Source: Solimicrobium silvestre (GTDB lineage: Bacteria; Pseudomonadota; Gammaproteobacteria; Burkholderiales; Burkholderiaceae_D). From it: a DNA stretch of 64,000 nucleotides. Each line of letters opens with the position of its first letter. Position 1 is the stretch's first letter. The stretch spans positions 1 through 64,000 of the forward strand of contig NZ_PUGF01000018.1 of the NCBI RefSeq assembly GCF_002976435.1. Direction: 5' to 3'. Positions 35,095 to 44,899 of the stretch are shown piece by piece. The position numbers and the translations under genes are program-made. The notes under the pieces were generated by a model. It was not told the DNA's origin. It saw nothing but the letters and a program-made list of their open reading frames with translations, and made no database searches.

Positions 35095-37184
35095 GATTGA
35101 CCTCCAACCAAACTGGTGACTTTAATTGTTTTTGATTCTGGTACTTCAGCATGCGACAGAACCCTTAACTGCGGCAGTGAGCGCCTTAAGAACCGTGCTA
35201 ATAACAAGCGTAATGCGGCGGGCACCACCAACACCGGCGTTAACCCCATTTGTTCCTGATGTCTGCTCGCCAATTCAGTTTGCGAAAGAATTGTGTCGGC
35301 CAGCCCGGGTTCTAGCCCAATTCCATCCGGGCTACCGTTTTGCAACGCTTGCATTAGCAAACGCTCCAAATGTGTATCAAGGCTCATCACCGATAACTCA
35401 TTCGTGCCGGGGAATAATTGTTGAACAATGGCTCGTCCCAGCGCAACGCGCACCAAACTGGTCAGCTCGTTGGTATCTTGCGTTTGAATTACATGTTCGG
35501 ACAAGGTTTCTACAATGCTGCGCATGTCGCGGATATGCACGCCTTCAGATAATAAATTTTGCAGCACCTTTTGGAAGGACGGCAGTGGCAATAATTTAGG
35601 AATTAAATCTTCAATTAGTTTTGGTGCGTCCTTGGCGACATAATCCAGCAGTTGCTGGACTTCATGGCGGCCTAATAATTCTGCGGCATGCGTTGTGATC
35701 AAATGATTCAAATGGGTCGCCACCACCGTGCCCGCATCCACCACGGTGTAGCCCATAGCCTGGGCTGATTCACGCCGGTTTGCATCGATCCAGACCGCAG
35801 GTAAACCAAAGGCAGGATCTATCGTGGGCCGACCTTCCAATGTGCCACTGACCATGCCTGGGTTAATGGCCAGATATTGCCCGGCAAAGGCTTCGCCAGC
35901 ACCCATTTCCACCCCTTTAAGACTGATGGTGTAAGAGGTAGGCTTGAGTTCTAAATTGTCGCGGATATGTACTGGGGGCGATAAAAATCCAATATCTTGG
36001 GCAAATTTTTTGCGTATCCCTTTAATCCGTTTTAATAGTTCGCCACCTTGCGCTTTATCTACCATCGGTATCAAGCGATACCCAACTTCCAGACCTAGGG
36101 TATCGACCGGCAAAACATCTTGCCAGGTAGCCTCTTCCGATTCGACCGGTGCGACTACCGCCGGTGCCGCCTCAGGCTCCTGCGCTGCCAACTGGGTGCG
36201 TTTCCGAAGAAAATAGCCTCCGGCGCCCAGCACCGCTGCAAAAAATAAAAATGCAAAATGCGGCATACCAGGAATAATTCCCATGCCGCCAATAATGCAG
36301 GCCGTAATGATTAATACCTGCGGTTTAGCGAATAACTGGCCGATTAATTGGTCGCCAATATTTTTATCGCTGGCGACCCGCGACACCACGATACCGGCGG
36401 CAGTAGAAATAATTAAGGATGGAATTTGTGCAACCAAGCCATCACCAATCGCCAGCAACGTGTACAGCTTCAGTGCCTGTGAAAAATCCAAGTCATGCTG
36501 CGCCATACCGACGACCAGACCGCCGACAATATTAATGATGGTGACCATAATCCCGGCAATGGCATCACCACGAACGTATTTACTGGCACCGTCCATTGCG
36601 CCATAAAATTCAGCTTCTTGCGCCACTTCGGTACGGCGTCTGCGCGCTTCTTGCTCGGCAATTAAGCCCGCATTTAAGTCGGCATCAATCGCCATTTGTT
36701 TACCGGGCATAGCATCCAAGGCAAATCTGGCTCCAACTTCAGCAATCCGACCGGCACCTTTAGTCACTACCGTAAAATTAATAATGGTCAAAATAACGAA
36801 GACAACAATACCCACTGCGTAATTTCCGCCAATTAAAAAGTGACCAAACGCTTCAATCACCTTCCCGGCTGCATCCGGTCCGGTATGGCCTTCTGTCAGA
36901 ACAACCCGGGTTGAAGCAACGTTCAGGGACAGACGCAACATGGTGCTGACTAATAGCACGGTTGGGAACACCATAAAATCAAGCGGTTTTACGGTATAAA
37001 AACTGGTTAGCAGCACGATCACTGCCAAGGCGATATTGAAGCTAAAGAAGATATCCAATACAAACGCAGGCAATGGCAACACCATCATCGCCAGGATCAT
37101 GACAATTAATAGCGGTGCGGTCAGTGTCCGACTGTTTAAAAAATCCAATCCACTCAGCCATGCTGGTAATTTCAGGCTATCCAT
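35091..37184 (-). CDS. flhA: flagellar export gate protein FlhA
   Basis: 697 residues with about eight membrane helices in the first 330, the FHIPEP signature region (GKQMAIDADLNAGLIAEQEA) and the large cytoplasmic domain ending in SLVGGQS. FlhA receives export substrates and uses the proton motive force. The start overlaps the flhB stop by eight bases. Confidence 0.98.
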   Translation of the reverse strand: MDSLKLPAWLSGLDFLNSRTLTAPLLIVMILAMMVLPLPAFVLDIFFSFNIALAVIVLLTSFYTVKPLDFMVFPTVLLVSTMLRLSLNVASTRVVLTEGHTGPDAAGKVIEAFGHFLIGGNYAVGIVVFVILTIINFTVVTKGAGRIAEVGARFALDAMPGKQMAIDADLNAGLIAEQEARRRRTEVAQEAEFYGAMDGASKYVRGDAIAGIMVTIINIVGGLVVGMAQHDLDFSQALKLYTLLAIGDGLVAQIPSLIISTAAGIVVSRVASDKNIGDQLIGQLFAKPQVLIITACIIGGMGIIPGMPHFAFLFFAAVLGAGGYFLRKRTQLAAQEPEAAPAVVAPVESEEATWQDVLPVDTLGLEVGYRLIPMVDKAQGGELLKRIKGIRKKFAQDIGFLSPPVHIRDNLELKPTSYTISLKGVEMGAGEAFAGQYLAINPGMVSGTLEGRPTIDPAFGLPAVWIDANRRESAQAMGYTVVDAGTVVATHLNHLITTHAAELLGRHEVQQLLDYVAKDAPKLIEDLIPKLLPLPSFQKVLQNLLSEGVHIRDMRSIVETLSEHVIQTQDTNELTSLVRVALGRAIVQQLFPGTNELSVMSLDTHLERLLMQALQNGSPDGIGLEPGLADTILSQTELASRHQEQMGLTPVLVVPAALRLLLARFLRRSLPQLRVLSHAEVPESKTIKVTSLVGGQS

Positions 37185-38379
37185 TTAGCCCTCCAGCATT
37201 CGCCGTTACCGAATTCATTTTGGATTTTTTTAAATTAAGCGCCGCTGGTGAGGTCGGATCCAACTCTTCCGGAACCTCAATAACTTCCGGCAAAGTCGGT
37301 GCCATTCCGCCATTTTCTTTATAAGCCCGCAACTGGAATACATACGCCAGCACTTCCGCCACGGCGGTATACAACGATTCAGGAATTTGCGAATTTAATT
37401 CGGCATGGGCATACAAGGCACGCGCTAACGGCGGTGCTTCTAATAAGGGAATATGGTGTTCCTCGGCTAACTCACGAATGCGTGCCGCGACCAGATCAGC
37501 ACCTTTAGCGATCACAATCGGCGCGCTCATCCGGCCTTCAATATACTTTAGTGCTACAGCATAATGGTTTGGATTGGTCACTACGACATCGGCCGTCGGC
37601 ACTTTACTCATCATGCGGCGGCGTGCCATTTCACGCTGTTGGGAACGAATTTTTGCTTTGATTTGCGGATTACCGTTTGCTTCTTTGCTTTCTTGAATCA
37701 CTTCCTGACGGGTCATTTTTAATTTATTGGCGTAACTGCGCAATTGAAATGGCACATCAATCGCCATAATAATAATTAGTCCGCTAGAAATAGAAATAAA
37801 GCACATGACAATTAAACTAGCCACATGCGTCAACCCTTCTTTAGACGATTCCGAAGCCAGCCCAATAATGGATTCATAATGATGCCGCATCACCTGAAAC
37901 GCCACAAAACCCACCACAGTAGCTTTACTAAGTGCTTTAACCAATTCAACTAAAGAGCGCATCGAAATCATCCGACCTAAGCCACTCAGTGGATTCATCC
38001 GTTCAAAGTTAGGCGTCAAGGCTTGCAAAGAAAATAACCAGCCGCCAATCAATGCTGGAGAAATAAGTGCCACCACAATCAAGATTCCTGCAAACGGCGC
38101 TAACGCAATCAACATTTGTATAAAATGAGCCATTTGCAGATCAAAAAGCCGGGGCAAATCAAAAGCCATACTACGGTCAAACTGCATAGAATTTGTCAGC
38201 ATCAGGCTTATTTGATTAACTAAATCACCACCAATCAGCCATAAGCCCACTCCAGCCGCCAATAACAGCAAACACGTACCTAATTCGCGCGAACGTGGCA
38301 CATCCCCTTCCTCGCGCGCTTTCTCAATACGACGCGAAGAGGCCGGTTCCGTTCTTTCTAAGCCACTGTCTTCTGCCAT
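37177..38379 (-). CDS. flhB: flagellar export switch protein FlhB
   Basis: 400 residues. The N-terminus EDSGLERTEPASSRRIEKAR is typical, followed by four membrane helices and the cytoplasmic domain with the autocleavage site in VVTNPNHYAVALKY. The usual NPTH is NPNH here, a conservative variant that keeps the cleaved Asn-Pro bond. FlhB switches export from rod/hook to filament substrates. First gene of this minus-strand flagellar operon. Confidence 0.97.
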   Translation of the reverse strand: MAEDSGLERTEPASSRRIEKAREEGDVPRSRELGTCLLLLAAGVGLWLIGGDLVNQISLMLTNSMQFDRSMAFDLPRLFDLQMAHFIQMLIALAPFAGILIVVALISPALIGGWLFSLQALTPNFERMNPLSGLGRMISMRSLVELVKALSKATVVGFVAFQVMRHHYESIIGLASESSKEGLTHVASLIVMCFISISSGLIIIMAIDVPFQLRSYANKLKMTRQEVIQESKEANGNPQIKAKIRSQQREMARRRMMSKVPTADVVVTNPNHYAVALKYIEGRMSAPIVIAKGADLVAARIRELAEEHHIPLLEAPPLARALYAHAELNSQIPESLYTAVAEVLAYVFQLRAYKENGGMAPTLPEVIEVPEELDPTSPAALNLKKSKMNSVTANAGGLNG

Positions 38380-38829
38380 TACCGACTCCTTCGGTCAATC
38401 ATGAAGATGCAGGTTTGATTATTCTCGGATTAACTAAATAGCTATTGGATGAATACAGGCTCGATTACCCTTTATTTTGAGTTTTAATGGCGCTTGTTGG
38501 CTTGCCGACAAGTGCAGATTGGACTAATCGCAGGCGCTTCATTAGCTTTCCGTCAGCATTTATTTGTCTTATATTTATTTCAGCCGCTATACTGTCCGGC
38601 GCCGTGTTGTGTTCCCATTATTTGAAAAAAATAGGATTTACGCACGTAGTAGATATCACTGGCGTTTTGTAGGGGCTCCCCTTGTGGGTGCCCGTGGTTA
38701 ATCAACGAAGGGCACCCACAAGGGGAGCCCCTACGAAAACCTACCAAATTGCGTAAATCCAGGGACCACAACGAATAGAAGCAGGCATTACGGCTGACTT
38801 TCACTAAAAAAATTAAACAACAACTAACT
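38380..38829. other. flhB/sulP intergenic region
   Basis: Divergent spacer with no gene. It holds the flhB upstream region, in which I find no clear sigma-28 or sigma-54 site, and the 127-bp nested repeat element at 38634-38760. Confidence 0.4.
38634..38760. mobile_element. 127-bp nested inverted-repeat element
   Basis: Outer ends GGATTTACGCA and TGCGTAAATCC form an 11-base terminal inverted repeat of the same type as at 14661. Inside is a second, perfect 25-base inverted repeat (38669-38693 with 38710-38734), starting GTAGGGGCTCCCC, around a 16-base loop; it would form a very stable hairpin. This looks like a REP-type palindrome captured inside a small transposable element. Confidence 0.7.
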
Positions 38830-40491
38830 ATGCTAAGCAGCCTTTTTCCTAAAACATCAAACATCCATTTCTACCTGAAGCCGATCGACGTATTAGCCGG
38901 ACTATCGGTTGCCAGTCTTTTATTGCCGCAGGCAGTCGCTTACGCATTCATCGCGCACATGAGTATTCAAGCCGCGATTGGCGCGTCGTTAGTCGGTTTG
39001 CTGCTTTACGCCATCTTCGGCGCGAGTCGCTTTGCCATCGTATCGCCAACCTCATCGTCAGCGGCATTGGTGGCAGCAGGGGCACTATCGCTTATGCCGT
39101 CAGGTAGTGAGGAACAGGCTGCTTTAAGTTTTGCGCTGGTGATCTTAACGGGTTGCGGCTTAATTATTGTCGCGTTTGCTCGCTTAGGCCGTCTTTCTGC
39201 CTTTGTGTCACGTCCGGTTTTGCGTGGGTTTTCGTTCGCGCTGGCGGCCACTATCATCATCAAACAATTCCCCATTATGGTGGGCACTCATGCCACCGGA
39301 GCGAATCCATTTACCTTGCTTGCGGACTTATTCGAGAAAATGCCGCAGTGGTCATGGTGGAGTCTTGCTGCTGGCACGGCCGCATTACTGTTACTCATCA
39401 GCCTAAAACGCTATACCAAATTACCAGCGGCTTTTATCGTATTGGCGCTTGGCATTGGTCTGGCCTACGCTTGTGATTTATCGGTATTCCAGATCGCCAT
39501 CGTCGGCCCTTTTGAATTGGCCATACCCCATTTTGGCCTGCCTAAATTGAGCCTGCATCAATGGTTAAGCGCCGGGGAATTAGCGGGTGGATTACTGGTC
39601 ATTATTTTTTCTGAATCATGGGGCAGCATACGTACATTGGCACTCCAGCATGGCAACCATGTTGAACCGAATCGGGAATTATTTGCTCTTGGCGCGGCCA
39701 ATTTAGCGTCAGGTTTAATTCAAGGCATGCCAGTTGGCGCCGGTTTTTCTGCCTGTGTAGCGAATGAAGCTGCCGGTGCGCAAAGCAAATGGGCTGGAAT
39801 AGCCGCTGCGATTTGCATGCTATTTCTGGTTGTTTATGGAAAACCATTAATCGAGCATATTCCTGAACCGATATTGGCAGCAACAGTCATTGGCGCGCTC
39901 TTACATTCGCTCAATCCGCAACCAATAATCGCCTTGTGGCGCATGAATCGTGATCAGTATTTAACCTTAGCCGCGATCGCTGCCGTGCTATTTTTTGGCA
40001 TATTGCATGGCATGATCATCGCCGTTGCGTTATCGATTGCTTCCGCCATTCGTACCTTTAGCCAACCTGCCGTACGCGAATTGGCCGAGCTCGACTCCAC
40101 CCGTAATTACATTGATTGCGGGCATCATCCAGAAGCGATGCCGCATAAAAATATACTCATATTACGTCCTGAAGAACCACTCTTTTTTGCTAGTGTGGAT
40201 GGCGTATTCGATGTCATCAAAGCGTTAGTAAAAAGTCGCGTCAATTGCAGAATTATTATTGTAAGTTTGGAAGAAAGCAGTGATTTAGATAGCAGTGCCA
40301 CGGAAAGTTTGATTGAGTTAAGCCACAATCTCGCCAAACTCGGCATAACCCTGTTGCTGGCGCGCGTCAAAGACCCAATACGTTTATTGTTACTAAAAAC
40401 AGCACCTGATTCATTTCAAGACAAGTTGTTTTGGAGTGTGGCAGATGCCGCTGACCATGCAAAACAGTTATTACCAACCATGCCAATCTAA
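38830..40491 (+). CDS. SulP-family anion transporter with STAS domain
   Basis: 553 residues. About ten to twelve membrane helices begin with LAGLSVASLLLPQAVAYAFI, the SulP signature, and include GMPVGAGFSACVANEAAGAQ. The C-terminal 130 residues are a STAS domain with ESSDLDSSATESLIEL, where the conserved Ser in the D-S-S loop is the usual switch position. Members move sulfate, bicarbonate or dicarboxylates; the substrate here is not evident. SrkA-like kinase gene follows after 11 bases. Confidence 0.9.
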   Translation: MLSSLFPKTSNIHFYLKPIDVLAGLSVASLLLPQAVAYAFIAHMSIQAAIGASLVGLLLYAIFGASRFAIVSPTSSSAALVAAGALSLMPSGSEEQAALSFALVILTGCGLIIVAFARLGRLSAFVSRPVLRGFSFALAATIIIKQFPIMVGTHATGANPFTLLADLFEKMPQWSWWSLAAGTAALLLLISLKRYTKLPAAFIVLALGIGLAYACDLSVFQIAIVGPFELAIPHFGLPKLSLHQWLSAGELAGGLLVIIFSESWGSIRTLALQHGNHVEPNRELFALGAANLASGLIQGMPVGAGFSACVANEAAGAQSKWAGIAAAICMLFLVVYGKPLIEHIPEPILAATVIGALLHSLNPQPIIALWRMNRDQYLTLAAIAAVLFFGILHGMIIAVALSIASAIRTFSQPAVRELAELDSTRNYIDCGHHPEAMPHKNILILRPEEPLFFASVDGVFDVIKALVKSRVNCRIIIVSLEESSDLDSSATESLIELSHNLAKLGITLLLARVKDPIRLLLLKTAPDSFQDKLFWSVADAADHAKQLLPTMPI

Positions 40492-40502
40492 TTGGCAAGA
40501 TC

Positions 40503-41528
40503 GTGAGCAACGGAATGACAGAACCGACTGAATTGAACGAACTGAACGAACTAACGCCGCCCAACTTTCAACAACTCACTCCAGAATGTGTGTTGGACGC
40601 AGTCGATCAATTGGGTTTCCTCACCAATGGTCGCCTACTGGCATTGAACAGCTATGAAAACCGGGTATATCAAGTTGGCATTGAAGATGAAGCGCCGCTA
40701 ATCGTTAAATTTTATCGCCCGGCGCGCTGGTCGGATGCTGGCATTCTTGAAGAACACCGCTTTGTGCATGAATTGGTCGAGCAAGAGATTCCGGTTGTTG
40801 CGGCGCTTGAATTGAACGGACGCTCTTTGCATCATTTTCAAGGCTTTCGCTTCGCCCTCTTCCGGCGGCATGCAGGCCGGGCACCTGAGCTCGATCATCC
40901 GGGAATATTGGAGTGGCTGGGGCGTTTTATCGGGCGCATTCATGCCGTTGGTGCGCTGGATTCTTATCAGGAACGTCCAACCATTAACATTCAAAATTTT
41001 GGATTTGCGGCACGTGATTTTTTAATCTCGCAGCAGTTTATTCCAGCTGATTTATTAGCCTCCTATCGAAGCACCACCAACTTGCTGTTAGATGGCGTTC
41101 AACGCTGCTTTGAGCGCGCCGGTGACGTCGCACAACTACGCTTGCACGGTGATTGCCACCTCAGTAATGTGCTGTGGACAGAAGCTGGCCCGCATTTTGT
41201 GGATTTTGATGATAGCCGCATGGGACCCGCCATTCAGGATTTATGGATGCTGCTTTCTGGTTCCCGCGCTGAGATGACCCGGCAATTTTGCGACATCTTG
41301 GCGGGCTATGAGGATTTTAAAGAATTTAACCCGCGTGAATTACACCTGATGGAAGCGCTACGCAGTTTGCGGCTATTGCATTATTCGGCCTGGCTGGCAC
41401 AGCGCTGGGAAGATCCCGCTTTTAAAGTAGCCTTCCCCTGGTTTAATACCCAACATTATTGGCAAAATAGAATTCTGGAATTGCGAGAGCAATGTGCATT
41501 GATGGATGAAGAGCCGCTTCGGATTTAA
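40503..41528 (+). CDS. srkA: stress-response serine/threonine kinase SrkA-like
   Basis: 341 residues from a GTG at 40503; an ATG at 40515 is an alternative. It has the YihE/RdoA layout: LALNSYENRVYQVGIED glycine-loop region, the Lys in PLIVKFYRP, the catalytic loop RLHGDCHLSNVLW and the metal-binding HFVDFDDSRMGP. SrkA phosphorylates proteins and helps survival under envelope or oxidative stress. It probably shares a transcript with the SulP gene. Confidence 0.9.
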   Translation: MSNGMTEPTELNELNELTPPNFQQLTPECVLDAVDQLGFLTNGRLLALNSYENRVYQVGIEDEAPLIVKFYRPARWSDAGILEEHRFVHELVEQEIPVVAALELNGRSLHHFQGFRFALFRRHAGRAPELDHPGILEWLGRFIGRIHAVGALDSYQERPTINIQNFGFAARDFLISQQFIPADLLASYRSTTNLLLDGVQRCFERAGDVAQLRLHGDCHLSNVLWTEAGPHFVDFDDSRMGPAIQDLWMLLSGSRAEMTRQFCDILAGYEDFKEFNPRELHLMEALRSLRLLHYSAWLAQRWEDPAFKVAFPWFNTQHYWQNRILELREQCALMDEEPLRI

Positions 41529-41777
41529 GTAGCCATATAAATATTGACTACTTAAAATTGCAATCATTGATTTTTTGCAGGCCATTTCATAAAAAAATTC
41601 AACATAGAGGCAACTTATTTGCTAGCATGGCGGCTAAATTTAATAGAGACATATAACGATATAATCTGTTACAAAAATAGTACTTAGGTAAACCAAATAA
41701 GAGCTCACACGTTTTTTCTTGTGGCGACCACCAATTACTTACTCATTTTATAAAAATGAACATGACTGCTGCACTGA

Positions 41778-42347
41778 ATGGCTACTGATAAAGAATTATC
41801 CGATTTTCTGGAAAGTGTTGAAAGACGCGCCTTTAAACAGGCGGTCTACGCGGTTCGCAATGAAGAATCCGCTTTGGACATCGTGCAAGATGCGATGATC
41901 AAACTTGCAGAAAAATATGGCGATAAACCAGCAGAAGAAATCCCTTTGCTGTTTCAGCGCATACTTCAAAACACCATTCTTGATTTCTTCCGCCGTGAAA
42001 AGGTAAGAAATACCTGGGTTAGTTTATTTTCTAACATGAGTACCCGCAAAGATGGCAATGATGATTTTGACATCCTTGAAAATTTTGAATCCGAAGAAGG
42101 CTCCGAAGCCTCAGAATCCAGCGCAGACAAGGTTGAACGCGAGCAAACCCTGACTATTCTCGACGAGGAAATACAAAAACTTCCGGCACGTCAACGAGAA
42201 GCGTTCCTCATGCGTTATTGGGAGGACATGGATGTTGCAGAAACGGCGAGTGCCATGGGATGCTCAGAAGGCAGCGTGAAAACGCATTGTTCAAGAGCTA
42301 CTCATGCGCTGGCAAAGTCGCTCAAAGCTTTAGGGATACGCTTATGA
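41778..42347 (+). CDS. ECF-type RNA polymerase sigma factor
   Basis: 189 residues. Sigma region 2 is around NEESALDIVQDAMIKLAEKY and region 4 is KLPARQREAFLMRYWEDMDV with the HTH AMGCSEGSVKTHCSRA. An acidic linker (ENFESEEGSEASESSADKVE) separates them. The stop overlaps the next start (ATGA). The operon sigma-DUF3619-DUF3106-RDD recurs in Burkholderiales; its regulon is unknown. Confidence 0.92.
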   Translation: MATDKELSDFLESVERRAFKQAVYAVRNEESALDIVQDAMIKLAEKYGDKPAEEIPLLFQRILQNTILDFFRREKVRNTWVSLFSNMSTRKDGNDDFDILENFESEEGSEASESSADKVEREQTLTILDEEIQKLPARQREAFLMRYWEDMDVAETASAMGCSEGSVKTHCSRATHALAKSLKALGIRL

Positions 42348-42784
42348 AAACCACAATAAACAATTCGCAATCAAGTAATGAGCTTGAATTTGCCTACCAA
42401 GTACGACGTGCTCTGGATGAACGCCTTGCCGTCATGCCAGAAAGCACAGCAAACCGATTAAGTGCGGCGCGTAAAATCGCGATTGCCCGTAAAAAACCAG
42501 AATCGGCTGCCTACGCAGTCGCACCGGCACGCCGCTTTGCCGGTAATTTCTCGCATGGATTCAGTAACCCCTTTGATGGCTCACTGAATTGGCTGCTGCG
42601 GGTTGGCATTGCCATTCCATTATTAATTTTGGTATTAGGTTCATTTGGTATTTATCAATATGAACAAGAACGCCGTATTAATGAATTGGCGGAACTTGAT
42701 GCTGCAGTGTTAACGGACGAATTGCCAATAAACGCTTTTCTTGATCACGGCTTTGACAGCTATCTGAACAAACACGGAGAATAA
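42344..42784 (+). CDS. DUF3619 membrane protein, candidate anti-sigma partner
   Basis: 146 residues from the ATG at 42344, overlapping the sigma stop by four bases. A soluble helical N-terminus (ELEFAYQVRRALDERLAVMP) precedes one membrane helix (LLRVGIAIPLLILVLGSFGI), with a short acidic periplasmic tail ending in DHGFDSYLNKHGE. Its topology and translational coupling to an ECF sigma factor suggest an anti-sigma factor, which is inference; the family is DUF3619. Confidence 0.82.
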   Translation: MKTTINNSQSSNELEFAYQVRRALDERLAVMPESTANRLSAARKIAIARKKPESAAYAVAPARRFAGNFSHGFSNPFDGSLNWLLRVGIAIPLLILVLGSFGIYQYEQERRINELAELDAAVLTDELPINAFLDHGFDSYLNKHGE

Positions 42785-42786
42785 GG

Positions 42787-43500
42787 GTGGGGAAAACGTC
42801 TCTACAAAAGTTAATCCCGCTCTGGCCGTTACGTTACTGCCTTATTCCATCCCTGTTGGGTGCTTTCTTATTGATAGCTCCCTTAAAAGGACATGCGGTC
42901 GACCCTGTAAAAGCAGTCCCACAAGCACCTGTGCAAGCAATAGGAAATGGCTCTTGGGGTACTTTAACGCCGGTACAAAAACAAATACTTGCGCCGCTTG
43001 TGAACGAATGGAATAAATTTACGCCTGACCGCAAACAAAAGTGGTTAGTGTTTAGCGAAAAATTCCAAAAAATGAAGCCTGAAGAGCAAAAGCGGGCACA
43101 AGAAAAAATGCAACAGTGGGAAAAACTCACACCGGAACAACGTGTTGCCGCCCGTGAGAATTACATCCGCTCGAACAAGCTGCAACCGGATCAACGCACC
43201 CAAAAATGGCAGGAATACCAGCAATTAACGGATGCGCAAAAAGCGCAACTGGCGACGCACCCTGAAAAGAAAAAACTAATCACTAATTTGCCGACTCCCG
43301 AAGAAAGCAAAGTGAAAAAGTTACAGCCGCTAAAAACACCGCACAAACCAGTTAGCACTGCTCCCGCAGCAAGCGCGCCTTCTAAGGCCGCTGCTGCAGT
43401 TGCGCCAAACGCCACGCCTGCCGTAGCTCCTGCTGCTGCGGTACCGCCGGTTACAGCGCTACCAACGGCTTCTCAGCCAGCAGCTTCAACATCTTATTAA
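42787..43500 (+). CDS. DUF3106 secreted/periplasmic protein
   Basis: 237 residues from a GTG two bases after the previous stop. A signal peptide (PSLLGAFLLIAPLKGHA) is followed by repeats of the type LTPVQKQILAPLVNEWNKFT and LTPEQRVAARENYIR, characteristic of DUF3106, and an Ala/Pro-rich C-terminal tail. The repeats recall Spy/CpxP-like stress chaperones, but this is only a resemblance. Third gene of the ECF operon. Confidence 0.82.
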   Translation: MGKTSLQKLIPLWPLRYCLIPSLLGAFLLIAPLKGHAVDPVKAVPQAPVQAIGNGSWGTLTPVQKQILAPLVNEWNKFTPDRKQKWLVFSEKFQKMKPEEQKRAQEKMQQWEKLTPEQRVAARENYIRSNKLQPDQRTQKWQEYQQLTDAQKAQLATHPEKKKLITNLPTPEESKVKKLQPLKTPHKPVSTAPAASAPSKAAAAVAPNATPAVAPAAAVPPVTALPTASQPAASTSY

Positions 43501-43515
43501 CGAACACACATTATT

Positions 43516-44049
43516 TTGTTGACTAGCCCTACTCCATCTGCCACTCCCATCAACTTAGCCTCGTTAAAACACCGTCTGCTGTGCATGGTGTACGAGGCTG
43601 TTTTGTTATTCGGCATTTATTTTTCAGCCTGTTTTTTGTTTGATGTGTTAACACAAAACTTCAACGCTGCGTCGATACGCAATTGGCGCCAGCTTTTTCT
43701 TTTTGTTGTGGTCGGTATCTATTTCACGTATTTTTGGGGCCGTACCGGGCAAACCTTGCCCATGCAAACCTGGCGTATTAAATTGGTTTCGGCAAACCAG
43801 CAAGCCATCACGTTTAAACAAGCCTGCCTGCGTTATTGCTGCGCATGGATGTGGTTTTTACCATCGCTGGCATTTATTTATTTGTTTGGCATTCAGCACT
43901 GGCCGAGCATAATCATCATTTTTGTTGGCATGATCGCCTGGGCATGCACGGTTAAACTGGATAAAAACGGGCAATTTTTACACGACAAAATAGCCGGAAC
44001 GCAGTTAATTTCCCTACCTAAAGAGGCTCGGATTAGCGATACGGAATAA
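43516..44049 (+). CDS. RDD-family membrane protein
   Basis: 177 residues from a TTG start (43516 or 43519). Three to four membrane helices follow the RDD pattern: LKHRLLCMVYEAVLLFGIYF with the conserved basic residue, the loop GRTGQTLPMQTWRIKLV, and QFLHDKIAGTQLI at the end. RDD proteins are proposed ion or solute transporters. Last gene of the ECF sigma operon, 15 bases downstream of DUF3106. Confidence 0.87.
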   Translation: MLTSPTPSATPINLASLKHRLLCMVYEAVLLFGIYFSACFLFDVLTQNFNAASIRNWRQLFLFVVVGIYFTYFWGRTGQTLPMQTWRIKLVSANQQAITFKQACLRYCCAWMWFLPSLAFIYLFGIQHWPSIIIIFVGMIAWACTVKLDKNGQFLHDKIAGTQLISLPKEARISDTE

Positions 44050-44199
44050 CAAAAGCCGCGTTTTAATGCCGCTTTAAGAGTAATTTCCCCAAATAAACAC
44101 CGTTGACGAAAAAAATCTGACACTTCACTAGGTTTATTGCAGTTACCTCACTTAAAATGGCATTCATAAGCCATTGTGCAATTAACAAACGAGATAAAC

Positions 44200-44868
44200 A
44201 TGCAACAAAAAGCTCCACGCCGCACTCGCGAGCGCATTTTGGAATTGTCCTTAAAATTATTTAATGAATTTGGCGAGCCTAACATCACCACGACGGTGAT
44301 CGCTGAAGAAATGAATATTTCCCCCGGCAATTTGTACTACCACTTCCGCAATAAGGACGATATCGTCAATTCGATTTTTGTTCAATTTGAAGAAGAAATT
44401 AACAAAAAGCTCGCTTTCCCCAAAGGCCGCAAAGCCAACGTAGATGATATTTGGTTATACCTCCATTTAACCTACGAACTCATTTGGCGCTATCGCTTTT
44501 TTTATCGCGATTTAAATGATTTGTTATCGCGCAATCGCAAACTCGAACTCAATTTCAAACAAATTTTGTCGCACAAAATTCGCGTCGCACAAGAATTATG
44601 CTTAGGCTTACGTGAAGATGCAGCGTTTGAAGGAAGCGATATTGAAATTGATGCCTTGGCCACTAACATGGTGGTGTTAATCACTTATTGGCTCTCTTAC
44701 GAATACGTTCGCAATCCGCGTAAATACACCGAACAAGAAGCTATGTCCGATTCATTGGTGCGCGGCTGCTATCAAGTATTAGTCTTAATTTGCCCTTATT
44801 TACGCGGCGACACCAACGTACAATTTAAACTCAAAATGCAAGAATATTTGCTCAAACTTAAGCACTAA
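44200..44868 (+). CDS. TetR-family transcriptional regulator
   Basis: 222 residues from the ATG at 44200 after GAGATAAAC; an in-frame ATG eight codons earlier is less well placed. The HTH is NITTTVIAEEMNISPGNLYY plus HFRNKDDIVNSIF. The C-terminal ligand domain matches a TetR_C group found in Burkholderiales. It lies just before the LOG gene. Target and ligand unknown. Confidence 0.9.
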   Translation: MQQKAPRRTRERILELSLKLFNEFGEPNITTTVIAEEMNISPGNLYYHFRNKDDIVNSIFVQFEEEINKKLAFPKGRKANVDDIWLYLHLTYELIWRYRFFYRDLNDLLSRNRKLELNFKQILSHKIRVAQELCLGLREDAAFEGSDIEIDALATNMVVLITYWLSYEYVRNPRKYTEQEAMSDSLVRGCYQVLVLICPYLRGDTNVQFKLKMQEYLLKLKH

Positions 44869-44899
44869 GTTACAACACCTTTACACCTTCACTCCTTCC

